This document shows, piece by piece, positions 26,883 through 35,674 of a stretch of DNA of 64,000 nucleotides (position 1 is its first letter; each line of letters starts with the position of its first letter). The stretch covers positions 434,001-498,000 of the forward strand of contig NZ_JAEVLS010000003.1 in assembly GCF_016801985.1 (NCBI RefSeq), read 5' to 3'. The stretch is from Steroidobacter gossypii (GTDB taxonomy: Bacteria > Pseudomonadota > Gammaproteobacteria > Steroidobacterales > Steroidobacteraceae). A program made the position numbers and the translations under genes. The notes under the pieces are model-generated. The model saw nothing but the letters and a program-made list of their open reading frames with translations. It made no database searches and was not told where the DNA came from.

Positions 26883-27623
26883 TCAGGACACCGGGGTTCG
26901 CAACGATTCGAGGAATTGGACAAAAGCGCGCGCAACGATTTTACGGCCACGTGCGTTCAAGTGGCCACCGTCGTTAGTCCAATCGCCACGCAGCGCGCGG
27001 CCGGCGGCGGCGGTCTGTCCGGCCGGCGAGCCGGATTCGAGGGCTGCGAGGTCGAACAGCGTTGCTGCCGGCACCGCGTCGCGCAGCCGCTGGTTGAACG
27101 CCTCGCGAGCGCGGTTGTGCTCGACCTCCGGATCGGAACGGCCGAGCATGCGACCCAACGTGGCGCGCCACACAGGCTGCACGGCGCGCAACGGCACCGT
27201 GCAATGTGCAAATCGGATCTGTGGCAGCGATCGAGCGAGCGCCGTCATGCGAGTCATGTAGGTTTGAAACAAATCCTCGATCGCCGTCTCGATCGTCACA
27301 TCCACATAACAGAACTTCAGGAGCGCCACGTCGACCTCGGACGCGAACTTCTCGCCGATCAGACGCTCGAACTCTTGGAGCTTCGACACTGGCTCGCGGT
27401 TGCGTCCGACCGGACAGTGAAACAACCGCCAGCGACTGTCGGATGACTTGCCATCGAGCGCCATGTGATGGGCATCACAGATTCGAGGTCCGGCGAGCGG
27501 CTGCGTATGTGTCAATTCGGTGAGACCAGTCACGATATTGGCGCCGACCGACTGATGGCCGAACAACACGCCGAAGGGTCGCAGCGGCGCGGCGCTCGAG
27601 TGGGATGGAGCCATGGCAGTCAT
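26883..27623 (-). CDS. SGNH-like hydrolase-fold protein
   Basis: A 246-residue protein with FGVLFGHQSVGANIV near the N-terminus (likely nucleophile Ser block, not the classic GDS), a central DVALLKFCYVDVTIET, and a C-terminal GGHLNARGRKIVARAF that supplies the Asp/His region of SGNH hydrolases. No signal peptide is visible, so it is probably cytoplasmic. Members of this fold remove or add acetyl groups on polysaccharides. The start could be the ATG at 27623 or at 27614. It lies 60 bases before the FemAB gene on the same strand and may lead that operon. Confidence 0.68.
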   Translation of the reverse strand: MTAMAPSHSSAAPLRPFGVLFGHQSVGANIVTGLTELTHTQPLAGPRICDAHHMALDGKSSDSRWRLFHCPVGRNREPVSKLQEFERLIGEKFASEVDVALLKFCYVDVTIETAIEDLFQTYMTRMTALARSLPQIRFAHCTVPLRAVQPVWRATLGRMLGRSDPEVEHNRAREAFNQRLRDAVPAATLFDLAALESGSPAGQTAAAGRALRGDWTNDGGHLNARGRKIVARAFVQFLESLRTPVS

Positions 27624-28052
27624 GCGGCGAAGTCTAGCCGGGCCCGGATTTCGGGATCGTGAGGCGCTCGTTGTTACGAAATATCAAAGCGACGGTCGGC
27701 GACGGCTCAGCAGGGACTTACGACAATGCCGGAATCGCGGCATCGTCACCGCCTGACACAATAGGGTGTGAAGATTGTGAGCTGCATCCGCGACGCTGCC
27801 GACGAACATCGCTCGCGCTCGCGCCATGGCCGCGACGAAACGCGTCAAGGGCCCGTTTTTTACAGTGTTTGCGTCGCTCGCAGAAAACGACCGGTGCGCG
27901 TGCAAGTCGCAAAAATCTTAGGGGCATACCTGATGCAACTTCGTTTCATGTCGGCTATACGAGACATTATCGCCCGCCGTTCAGTCTCTATATTCTTCGC
28001 CTCCAAGAAATGCCGTGGCGTCCGGCGGCATGAGGAATCGGAGTCGACATCT
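27624..28052. other. 429-base intergenic region between divergent genes
   Basis: This gap separates the minus-strand SGNH-like gene from the plus-strand secreted protein gene. It holds a 6-bp inverted repeat, CACAAT at 27757-27762 with ATTGTG at 27774-27779, and a sigma-54-like element at 27922-27937 pointing to the secreted gene. Open frames crossing it (for example 27659-28033) have Arg-rich, unfamily-like translations and are not supported as genes. No tRNA or terminator was recognised. Confidence 0.5.
27922..27937 (+). promoter_or_regulatory. Sigma-54-like -24/-12 promoter element
   Basis: GGGCATACCTGATGCA matches the sigma-54 consensus TGGYRYRN4TTGCW at 14 of 16 positions, with exact GG-N10-GC spacing. 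It is 115 bases before the ATG of the secreted protein gene at 28053. Confidence 0.45.
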
Positions 28053-29021
28053 ATGAATCGAAAGTTTGCATCACTGACCGCTGCTGCCAGCCTGTGGCTC
28101 GGCATCGCCGGCGCCGCGTTCGCGCAGGTGCCGAATCCGCCGACAGACCTCTCGGTCGAAGGTGGCACGAGCGTGCCCTCGCAGCCGACCAATCCGGGTC
28201 GCTCGCTGTTCTTCGACGATTTCGAGTACTCGGTGGGCCGCAGCTCGACCACCGCCGGCTCGACCTTCGTGCAGAACGGTTGGGCCTTCGCCAAGGCGGA
28301 GAATACCTCCGAGCGCAGTGGCGCAGGCTTTCTCTACACCCAGTCCGATAGCACCCGCGGCTCGCGCGTGCTGGTGATGGAGTCGGTGCCGTCCATGTAC
28401 CCGCCGCCGGGCGACTTCCCGTACACCCAGACCGACTACTATCTGCAGTACGGCCGGGAGGGCTCCAGCTCGGTGCCGACCAATCTGTGGATCCAGTTCT
28501 GGACCTACGCCACCCCGGAAAGCCGCTTCGCCACTCGCGACAAGACCATCTATCCGTGCCGTGGCTACTATCCTTGCCATCCCACCTGGCTCTTCATGTG
28601 GGGCCGTGGCGGATTCGAAGGCGTGAACGCCCCGGACGGCGGCCGCTACCTCGCGGTGGAAGCTCAGAGCGCCGACCGCGACACCCGCGTGAACGACGGC
28701 AACGAGGCCAAGCTGTTCCAGAACGTCAGCCGCACGCCGCTGCTGGCGGGCCGCTGGTACCAGGTGCGCCTGCACTTCGACATCTCGGGCTCGCAGGGTG
28801 TGTATGAGGCCTGGATCAAGGAGCGCGGTCAGTCGAGCTTCACCAAGGTGGCCGATTGGCGCGGCGGCGTGACGCCGAACTTCTCCTGGCCGCTGAACTC
28901 GACGGACCGTACGCCGTTCACCATGCTGCGCTCGCCGACCACGGTCAACGGCCCGGGCAGCTCGAAGGTGTACATCGACGATTTCGCGCTCGCGACCTCG
29001 TCGGCGGATCTGCCGCAGTAA
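28053..29021 (+). CDS. Secreted lectin/polysaccharide-lyase-like protein
   Basis: A 322-residue secreted protein with a clean signal peptide (KFASLTAAASLWLGIAGAAFA, split here at the start) cleaved near AFA/QVPNPP. A Pro/Thr linker is followed by FDDFEYSVGRSSTTAGSTF, a typical opening of jelly-roll glycan-binding or lyase domains. Late strands WYQVRLHFDISGS and VYEAWIKERG then SSKVYIDDFALAT complete a concanavalin-like sandwich. A Cys pair in CRGYYPCHPT may form a disulfide. It could bind or cleave the EPS made by the surrounding genes. I do not recognise a named family with certainty. There is no PEP-CTERM tail. Confidence 0.7.
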   Translation: MNRKFASLTAAASLWLGIAGAAFAQVPNPPTDLSVEGGTSVPSQPTNPGRSLFFDDFEYSVGRSSTTAGSTFVQNGWAFAKAENTSERSGAGFLYTQSDSTRGSRVLVMESVPSMYPPPGDFPYTQTDYYLQYGREGSSSVPTNLWIQFWTYATPESRFATRDKTIYPCRGYYPCHPTWLFMWGRGGFEGVNAPDGGRYLAVEAQSADRDTRVNDGNEAKLFQNVSRTPLLAGRWYQVRLHFDISGSQGVYEAWIKERGQSSFTKVADWRGGVTPNFSWPLNSTDRTPFTMLRSPTTVNGPGSSKVYIDDFALATSSADLPQ

Positions 29022-29039
29022 TCTGACCGTGTTGTGATC

Positions 29040-29084
29040 GCGGCGCCGGTCGGTCGTCCCCGACTGCCGGCGCCGCGGCTTTTC
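29040..29084 (+). terminator. Intrinsic-terminator-like hairpin
   Basis: GCGGCGCCGG at 29040-29049 pairs perfectly with CCGGCGCCGC at 29067-29076, followed by GGCTTTT. It lies 18 bases after the stop of the secreted protein gene. Confidence 0.7.
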
Positions 29085-29233
29085 CGGCCCGGCGCGCTCC
29101 CCATGCGCCTATTGGCCATCGGTTCCTCCCCGATTGGCGCTTTTCGTGATTAGATAGACAGCTGCAAGCGGCGTCCTTCGCGTAAAAGGCACACCGCTGG
29201 ATCGAGCGGCCGCATTCCGGCCGTGTGTTTCTT

Positions 29234-29239
29234 GGGGAG
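29234..29239 (+). promoter_or_regulatory. Ribosome binding site deciding a GTG start
   Basis: GGGGAG lies 6 bases before the GTG at 29246 and supports that start over the GTG at 29225. Confidence 0.65.
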
Positions 29240-29245
29240 TGCAAG

Positions 29246-30304
29246 GTGGTCGTGACTTCAGTGCCGCCCGGTCTGTCGCCGGCTGCTGCCGCCGTTTCAG
29301 GCGAGCTTCCGGCTCTTGTCGCCAGGCGCGACACGGCCGGCGCGCGTGTTTCGGTGGTCGCACCTTTCTACAACGAAAGCGAAGGCGTGTGGCTGTACTA
29401 CGAGGCGCTGCGCGCCATGGCCGCCGGCCTGCCCAATATCGAGTTCGAATTCGTGTGCGTCGACGACGGCAGTCGCGACGACACACTGGTGCATCTGGTG
29501 GCGGCCAGCCGCATGGATGCGCGCTTTGTCGTGATCGAATTGTCCCGCAATTTCGGCAAGGAAGCGGCGCTCACCGCCGGCATCGACGCCGCCAGCGGCG
29601 ACGCCATCGTGCCCATCGACGCGGACCTGCAGGATCCGCCCACCCTGATTCCCAAACTGATCGAGGAATGGCGCAAGGGCGCCGAAGTGGTGCTGGCGCG
29701 TCGCATCGATCGCAGCAGCGACTCGTTCCTGAAGCGCAAGACGGCCGAGGCCTTCTATCGCGTTCACAACAAGCTCTCGAGCGTCGAGATTCCCGAGAAC
29801 GTCGGCGACTTCCGGCTCATGGATCGCGCCGCCGTGGATGCCCTGAAACGGCTGCCCGAACGGCAGCGCTTCATGAAGGGATTGTTTGCCTGGGTCGGCT
29901 TCAAGACGGTGACGGTCGACTACGCCCGCCAGCCGCGCGTCGCCGGCAAGACCAAGTTCTCCGGCTGGAAGTTGTGGAACTTCGCGCTCGAGGGCATCAC
30001 CAGCTTCAGCACCGCGCCCTTGAAAATCTGGACCTACGTGGGCGGCATCGGCGCCTTGTTGACCTTCAGTTACGCCGCCTTCATCGTGATTCGCACGCTG
30101 ATCTACGGCATCGACGTGCCGGGCTATGCCTCGGTGCTGGTCGCCATATTGTTCTTTGGCAGTCTGCAGCTCATCAGCGTCGGACTGCTGGGTGAGTACA
30201 TCGGACGCATGTATATCGAGAGCAAGCAGCGGCCCACCTACCTGGTGCGTCGATGCTATCGGCAGGGGCATGGCTCCGAGCGCGTCTCCGAGATGACCGG
30301 TTGA
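29246..30304 (+). CDS. GtrB/DPM1-like family 2 glycosyltransferase
   Basis: A 352-residue polyprenyl-phosphate sugar transferase type GT2. Motifs: VSVVAPFYNESEGV, VCVDDGSRDDT, the DxD in PIDADLQDPP, and the metal-near ELSRNFGKEAAL. Two C-terminal membrane helices (about 270-295 and 305-330) end with GEYIGRMYIESKQRPTYLV, the classic GtrB tail. It makes undecaprenyl-phosphate-linked sugar for use outside the cytoplasm. The next gene is a GtrA-like partner, and a GT-C-like membrane protein follows, so the three may form a flip-and-transfer side-branch unit. GTG start at 29246. Confidence 0.9.
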   Translation: MVVTSVPPGLSPAAAAVSGELPALVARRDTAGARVSVVAPFYNESEGVWLYYEALRAMAAGLPNIEFEFVCVDDGSRDDTLVHLVAASRMDARFVVIELSRNFGKEAALTAGIDAASGDAIVPIDADLQDPPTLIPKLIEEWRKGAEVVLARRIDRSSDSFLKRKTAEAFYRVHNKLSSVEIPENVGDFRLMDRAAVDALKRLPERQRFMKGLFAWVGFKTVTVDYARQPRVAGKTKFSGWKLWNFALEGITSFSTAPLKIWTYVGGIGALLTFSYAAFIVIRTLIYGIDVPGYASVLVAILFFGSLQLISVGLLGEYIGRMYIESKQRPTYLVRRCYRQGHGSERVSEMTG

Positions 30305-30305
30305 C

Positions 30306-30312
30306 GGCGAGG
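30306..30312 (+). promoter_or_regulatory. Ribosome binding site deciding the GtrA start
   Basis: GGCGAGG lies 6 bases before the GTG at 30319, supporting that codon over the TTG at 30301 and the longer upstream frame. Confidence 0.55.
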
Positions 30313-30318
30313 CATTCG

Positions 30319-30702
30319 GTGATTCTGTCAGCCCAGGTGCGCCGGTTCCTGCTCTCCGGCGTGCTCGCCACCGCGGTGCACTTTGTAGTCGCCGCCTCGT
30401 TGATCGAACAGGCGCAAACCGAGCCCGCCATCGCCAACGCAGTAGCATTCACAGTGGCCACTGCGTTCTCGTATGTGATCAATACGCTGTGGAGCTTCAA
30501 CAGCTCCATCGATGGACGGACGCTGATCCGTTTCGTGCTGGTGCAATTGCTGGGCGTAGGGCTTGCCGCGGGCGTGTCGGGCACTGTCGATTGGCTCGGC
30601 TTGCATTACATCATCGGCATCATGTGCGTGCCTGTGTTCGTCACGCCGGTGACATACACCCTGCATAGGTTGTGGACCTATCGCCCGCGCACGGCGAACT
30701 AG
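30319..30702 (+). CDS. GtrA family membrane protein
   Basis: A 127-residue protein with four hydrophobic helices: QVRRFLLSGVLATAVHFVVA, AVAFTVATAFSYVINTLW, the Leu/Val/Gly segment of FVLVQLLGVGLAAGV and IIGIMCVPVFVTPVTYTL. The Arg-Phe start and the YVINTLWSF and LHRLWTYR signatures are typical of GtrA, the proposed flippase for undecaprenyl-phosphate sugars. The GTG start at 30319 gives the normal family length. The gene begins 14 bases after the GtrB-like gene and clearly works with it. Confidence 0.85.
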   Translation: MILSAQVRRFLLSGVLATAVHFVVAASLIEQAQTEPAIANAVAFTVATAFSYVINTLWSFNSSIDGRTLIRFVLVQLLGVGLAAGVSGTVDWLGLHYIIGIMCVPVFVTPVTYTLHRLWTYRPRTAN

Positions 30703-30718
30703 TTGCCTCGGAGAGATG

Positions 30719-32455
30719 ATGTCCACCACGGCGCCTTCCGCCCCCCGGACTGCCGCAGAGCGCATCGCCATCGTCGCGTTCGCGCTGGTGTATCTCATCG
30801 TGTTCAACCGCACCTTGCCGCATGGCGATGCGCAGCGCGTGGTGCGGCAGATCGAGAGCGCCGAGCTGCTCTGGAATCCGAACCATCTGCTGCTCGAACC
30901 CATCGGCTACTACTTTCATGCGCTGCTCACGGCGCTGGGGCTCGCGCTCGATCCACTCGCCAGCTTCGAAATATTGAGCGGCATCGCGACACTGATCTCA
31001 TTGACGATCTTCCATGCGGCGTTGCTACGCGCCGGCATTGCCTCGCCCGCGACGCGCCTGTTGTGTGTCGGAGGGCTGTTCGCTTCGCACACGTTTCTGA
31101 CTTTGACGGTGAATCAGTATTACGTCATCGTGCAGATGCCCATGCTGATGGGTGTCATCTATTACTACGTCGATTTCCTCGCGGCCGCGCGCCGGGGCCA
31201 ATCGAGAGAGCGCAATCTCTATTACATCGGATTGTTGTTGGCCGGCGCGGTCGGCGTGATGTTCAACAATCTGCCGCTTGCCATCGTCGCCGGTGTCGTA
31301 GTGGGTTTCAGTGGAGCAGGGATGCGGCCATGGCAGCCGCGCTACACGCTCAAGTTATGGGCGAGTGCGGCGGCGCTCGGATTTCCGATATTCATCGCGG
31401 GTTATCTGCTGTCTGGCACCGACGCTGCGTTTCACACCTGGCTGACCGCTTATCAGGGTGATGCTTCCAGCCGCTTGAACGAGCTGTATGGTCTGGACCT
31501 GACGGTCACGGGTCTCATCGAGGCCACTGCATTGGTGGGCTTCAATGCGTTGCTCGGTGCGACGCTTGCGACCGCCGGGCTCGGCACGGTGCTGAAAGTG
31601 CTGGCGTTCTCGCAACCGTTCGAATTCATTCCCAACTACGGCACGATCGCCTTGAGCTTGCTGCTGGCGCCTGCCGTGGTCGCCTTCGTCATGGGCGTCG
31701 CGTGGTTCGCGTTCCGGCGCGCGCTGAGCGAGCCGCTGGTTCGTTTCCTGTTGGCATGGGTGCTGGTGTACCTGGCGTTCAACTTCCTGTGGGTCGCTGG
31801 CGACGATATTTTCTGGGGCCAGATTCTCCCCGCGGTGTGGATGCTCGCGATGCTGGGGCAGGGCGTCATGCCGCAAGTCACATTCGCGACCGGCCTCGCG
31901 ACGCCGTCCTGGGGGCGCAGGCAATGGCGCCGATTCGCCTTGATGGCGTTCGTGCCGGCGCTGCTCGTCGTCAACACGGCCACCGCCGTGCAGCCGATGT
32001 CGGATCGCTCGTTCCTGGAGAAACAGCGGCAGCATGCCGAACTGCTGCACCCCGGAGACATGGAGATCATCCCGGGCTGGGATCAGCGCAAGTGGATGCA
32101 GCTCGGCGAAGAAGCAGGCAACGTACGCAAGCTCGTGCTCATGAACATGGCCCTGGCCAAGGAAGGTACGCCCGAGCACATCAGCCGCGCGCCGGAGCAG
32201 ATCGAGGCGCAGTTGAACGCCGGCGGCCGGGTGATCGTCGCGCGGCTGTACGATAAGGATCACGATCTGATGCCGTGGTATGCGCTCGCCGAGATGGGCT
32301 GGCCGCGGCAGAGGATCCAGCAGTTGCTATCGGGCTTCTGCCATCGGCCGGTCGCGACCATCGGCGACGTCGTGTTCCATGAGCTGCACCGCTGCGACTC
32401 GCGGCCGCAGACGTCCACTACACCCGATAAGCCTCTCGCCACAGCGACAGGTTGA
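30719..32455 (+). CDS. Large polytopic membrane protein, possible GT-C glycosyltransferase
   Basis: A 578-residue inner-membrane protein with roughly ten hydrophobic helices and a soluble tail of about 150 residues. The first extracytoplasmic loop has FNRTLPHGDAQRVV, with an acidic residue in the place where GT-C enzymes keep their catalytic Asp/Glu. It could transfer the sugar delivered by the GtrB/GtrA pair just upstream (16-base gap). I do not recognise a named family. ATGs at 30716 and 30719 are adjacent; GGAG at 30710-30713 favours the second. The gene tail overlaps the convergent AsnB gene by 38 bases. Confidence 0.65.
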   Translation: MSTTAPSAPRTAAERIAIVAFALVYLIVFNRTLPHGDAQRVVRQIESAELLWNPNHLLLEPIGYYFHALLTALGLALDPLASFEILSGIATLISLTIFHAALLRAGIASPATRLLCVGGLFASHTFLTLTVNQYYVIVQMPMLMGVIYYYVDFLAAARRGQSRERNLYYIGLLLAGAVGVMFNNLPLAIVAGVVVGFSGAGMRPWQPRYTLKLWASAAALGFPIFIAGYLLSGTDAAFHTWLTAYQGDASSRLNELYGLDLTVTGLIEATALVGFNALLGATLATAGLGTVLKVLAFSQPFEFIPNYGTIALSLLLAPAVVAFVMGVAWFAFRRALSEPLVRFLLAWVLVYLAFNFLWVAGDDIFWGQILPAVWMLAMLGQGVMPQVTFATGLATPSWGRRQWRRFALMAFVPALLVVNTATAVQPMSDRSFLEKQRQHAELLHPGDMEIIPGWDQRKWMQLGEEAGNVRKLVLMNMALAKEGTPEHISRAPEQIEAQLNAGGRVIVARLYDKDHDLMPWYALAEMGWPRQRIQQLLSGFCHRPVATIGDVVFHELHRCDSRPQTSTTPDKPLATATG

Positions 32456-34265
32456 GCACGCCCCACAGCAGCTCGCTATGGTCGGCGGCGCCACTGCGGT
32501 GCTGACTCAGCAGGTCGGTGAGCAGGCGCGCATCGAGCGCTGAAGCGATCGCCGGGCTGCGCAGCGCCTCATCCAGCAATTTGCCCACCGGCCCGTTGCC
32601 GGCGAACCATGGTTGCAGCGGCACGCCGAAGCCCGATTTGCGTCGATGAATGATCGGGCCAGGCAGGTAGCGCAGCGCCACATCCTTCAGCACGCGCTTG
32701 CGATGCTTCAATGTTTGTTTGTAATGCAGCGGCAAGCTGCGCGCGAAGTCGATCATCTCGTTGTCGAGGAACGGCACGCGCGATTCGATGCTGGTGGCCA
32801 TGCTCATCTTGTCCTGACGGTTGAGGATCGAGACCAGATAAGTCTGGAAATCCAGGGTCGCAAGCGACGTGACGACATCGAGCCCACGGGCCTGGGCATC
32901 GGCCAGACGCTCCTCTCTGTATTCGAGCGGCATCGCCCCGTTGGCGCGCGCCACCTGGCGGACCAAAGACGGATCGGTGCCGGTGGTGTTGTAGATCATC
33001 GCGTCGTGCACCGGCCGGCGAGTGAAATCCGCAAGCTTACGCAACCGATGATCCCCGGAGCGGGCCAGCATGGCGAGCGCAGGCGTGCGCAACAGGGCAG
33101 GGACGCGATTGATCGTTTGCAACAGACGCGGGATGTAGTAACGCGGATAGCCGCCGAACAGCTCATCGGCGCCTTCGCCCGTCAGCACCACCGTCACGTG
33201 CTTGCGCGCCAGCTCGCTGATCGCATAGATGTGCACTGAGTTCGCGAAGTTGAGCGGCAGGTCATGGTGCCATACCAGCTTTGGCAGCAGGCTGGCGAAG
33301 TCGCGCTCATCGATGCGCAGCTCGTGGTGATTCGTGCCGCAGGCCTGGGCGGCCATGCGCGCGTACTCGCTTTCGTCGTACGCCGCCTCGTGAAATCCCA
33401 CCGAGAACGTATTGATGGGGCGCCCCGCATGGCGCGCGGCGATGGCGGTGGTGAGACTCGAATCGATGCCACCGCTACAGAAAGTGCCGAGCGGCACATC
33501 GGACATCAGCTGTCGGGCCACCGAGCGGTTCAACACGCGATCGAGCTCGTCGACGGCTTCCTGATAGCTGCCCTGAAAGGGGGCGGGCGACGTGCGGATC
33601 GACCAGTATTCGCGCGGCGGCGAGGCGACGCCGCCGACGATCTCCATCGTGTGCCCGGGCGGCACCACGTGCACATCGGCGAACAGATTCTCCGAGCCCG
33701 CCACTTGCCGGAACAGCAGATATTCCGCCACGCGCTTTTCGTTGAGGCGCGGCGTGACCAGATCCGATTGAAACAGCGTCTTGATCTCGGAGCCGAACAC
33801 CACGCCGCGAAGCGTTGCGCTGTAGTAGAGCGGCTTGATGCCGGCCCGGTCGCGCGCCAGTAGCAAACGTTTCTCGACCTTGTCCCAGAGCGCATAAGCG
33901 AAGATGCCGTTCAACCTGGCGACGGCGGCGTCGCCCAGGCGCGCGTGCAACGCCAGGATCACTTCGGTATCGGAGCTGCTGCGAAACTGCGCCCCATGCG
34001 CTGCGAGCTCCTGCTTGAGTTCGGCGTAGTTGTAGATCTCGCCGTTGTAGACGATCGCGTAACGACCGTCGGCCGTGAACATGGGCTGATGGCCCGCAGG
34101 GCTCAGATCGATGATGCTCAGGCGTCGATGACCGAGGCCGAGTGGGCCGTCGATGAAGTCGCCGGCATCGTCCGGTCCTCGATGCGAGATCACGTCGCGC
34201 ATCGCCATGAGGCGGGCGGGATCGCAAGCCGCATCCCGATAGAACACACCGACGATACCGCACAT
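32418..34265 (-). CDS. Second AsnB-type asparagine synthase/amidotransferase
   Basis: A 615-residue class II amidotransferase. Cys2 of MCGIVGVFY is the glutaminase nucleophile and fixes the start at 34265. HRGPDDAGDF and YNGEIYNYAEL follow; the PP-loop is CSGGIDSSLTTAIA; VVLTGEGADELFGGYPRYY is conserved. It is closer to canonical AsnB than the 8679 protein, yet sits in the EPS locus with a PaaK-like adenylating enzyme (3-base gap) and two GT4 genes. It could be the exosortase A amidotransferase 1 type; true asparagine synthesis is also possible. It is the last gene of a five-gene minus-strand run. Confidence 0.88.
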   Translation of the reverse strand: MCGIVGVFYRDAACDPARLMAMRDVISHRGPDDAGDFIDGPLGLGHRRLSIIDLSPAGHQPMFTADGRYAIVYNGEIYNYAELKQELAAHGAQFRSSSDTEVILALHARLGDAAVARLNGIFAYALWDKVEKRLLLARDRAGIKPLYYSATLRGVVFGSEIKTLFQSDLVTPRLNEKRVAEYLLFRQVAGSENLFADVHVVPPGHTMEIVGGVASPPREYWSIRTSPAPFQGSYQEAVDELDRVLNRSVARQLMSDVPLGTFCSGGIDSSLTTAIAARHAGRPINTFSVGFHEAAYDESEYARMAAQACGTNHHELRIDERDFASLLPKLVWHHDLPLNFANSVHIYAISELARKHVTVVLTGEGADELFGGYPRYYIPRLLQTINRVPALLRTPALAMLARSGDHRLRKLADFTRRPVHDAMIYNTTGTDPSLVRQVARANGAMPLEYREERLADAQARGLDVVTSLATLDFQTYLVSILNRQDKMSMATSIESRVPFLDNEMIDFARSLPLHYKQTLKHRKRVLKDVALRYLPGPIIHRRKSGFGVPLQPWFAGNGPVGKLLDEALRSPAIASALDARLLTDLLSQHRSGAADHSELLWGVLNLSLWREAYRV

Positions 34266-34267
34266 GG

Positions 34268-35674
34268 TTAAAGACCTAGATCCACTTTCGAAATCACCCA
34301 CTTGAACTTGCCGCGCGCGGTGCGCTCGAGCCGCTCGACCTTTTCGATCTCGACGCGCATGTCGGCGCCCAGGCGCGCCTTGAGCTCTCGCACCAGATGG
34401 TCGGAATCGCGCTGACTGTACTCGGGCCGCGGTATCAGGCGCACCACCAGCCGGTCAAGGTCTGTTTGCACCAGCTGCGAAGCCTCGATCGAATCCAGCG
34501 GCTTGAACGGATGCGTGAGCACCGACGGAGGAATCAACCGCCCGTCCTTCAGACGCAGCAGGTCCTCGGCCTTGGTGGTCACGTCCTCCATCAATCGCAG
34601 CGGTCGACCGCAACTGCATTCGTGGGTTTTGAATGCAGTCCTGTCGGTGGTGCGATAACGCAGCATGGGCATGCCGATGTTGTGCAACGACGTGCCGACC
34701 ATGACGCCTTCCTGTCCGGCAGGCAAGGGCTGGCCGTCCTCGTCGCAGATTTCGGTGACGCCGTACTCCTCGCACAGGTGATGGCCCTCGTGCCTGTCGC
34801 ATTCGACCGAGAACACTACGCGCTCGGCGGCGGCGTAGTAATCGAACACGCGACACTGGAACGCAGCTTCGATCGCCTCGCGCTGGAAGTCATATAACGT
34901 TTCGGAGGAGGTGATCACTGCCTTGACCGGCAGGCGCTCGCCGCGATTGAGGAGCACTTTGGCGAGCACGTACAGCGAGGAGGGATAGCCATCCATCACC
35001 GCCGGCTTGAATTCGCGCAGCACCTCGAAGTAGCTGACCAGGTTCTCCGGCGTGAGATGGAAGCTCGACATCAGCAGCTGATTGAGGCTGCGGTTGTGAC
35101 GCCAGAACGGCGGGCGCTTCTGTGATAGAGGCACGATCACGTTGCCTCGAACCACGGCGGTGCGGTCGCCGTCACGCTGCAATCGGGCGCCGGCCCAGCG
35201 ATACTGACGATCCATCACCGCGTAGTTCATGGTGATCATGTCGTCGCTGTAGTAGATCTGCAGCGGCGATCCTGTCGTTCCACTGGTATGGCCCTGGGTC
35301 AGACGGCGATCCTCGGGGCGCCTGGACTTCAGTTCTTCGCTGCGTCGCTGGATGGTTTCACGCGTGAGCACCGGTATGCGGGGCAAATCTTCCTGCCCGC
35401 GGAATTTCTGTGCATCGATGCCGTGATGACGAAACAGCTCGCGATAATACGGGACGTGCTCGGCTGCGTGACGAACGATGGCGCGCAGCCTCTCGTCTTG
35501 CCATTCGCGCATCTTCTGAGCATCCCACCACTGACTTTCCTCGAGCAGCGCGCGGAATTCTTCGAAACGCCCGCCGTAGCGCTGACGCTCCAGTCGCGCG
35601 CTGAACGCGCTGACCAGCGCGCTCTGCACCGAGGCGGGCGCCAGATCGTATAGGCGCTTGAGCACCGGATTCAT
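34268..35674 (-). CDS. PaaK/CapK-like adenylate-forming enzyme
   Basis: A 468-residue phenylacetate-CoA-ligase-like protein. The P-loop is TQGHTSGTTGSPLQIYYS; YYAAAERVVFSVEC and RYRTTDRTAF are later core motifs; a four-Cys/His set is suggested by the CDRHEGHHLCEEYG and HECSCGRPL segments. The C-terminal region ends RTARGKFKWVIS with the catalytic Lys. CapK-type relatives in capsule and EPS loci activate acyl or amino acids. The ATG at 35674 overlaps the upstream GT4 stop (ATGA), so a longer frame over that gene is rejected. This is the third adenylating enzyme in the locus. Confidence 0.83.
   Translation of the reverse strand: MNPVLKRLYDLAPASVQSALVSAFSARLERQRYGGRFEEFRALLEESQWWDAQKMREWQDERLRAIVRHAAEHVPYYRELFRHHGIDAQKFRGQEDLPRIPVLTRETIQRRSEELKSRRPEDRRLTQGHTSGTTGSPLQIYYSDDMITMNYAVMDRQYRWAGARLQRDGDRTAVVRGNVIVPLSQKRPPFWRHNRSLNQLLMSSFHLTPENLVSYFEVLREFKPAVMDGYPSSLYVLAKVLLNRGERLPVKAVITSSETLYDFQREAIEAAFQCRVFDYYAAAERVVFSVECDRHEGHHLCEEYGVTEICDEDGQPLPAGQEGVMVGTSLHNIGMPMLRYRTTDRTAFKTHECSCGRPLRLMEDVTTKAEDLLRLKDGRLIPPSVLTHPFKPLDSIEASQLVQTDLDRLVVRLIPRPEYSQRDSDHLVRELKARLGADMRVEIEKVERLERTARGKFKWVISKVDLGL

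Noticed and set aside
27659-28033. 124-residue ORF in the large intergenic gap
   Set aside because: Arg-rich, no ribosome site, no recognisable domain, and it crosses the sigma-54-like element.
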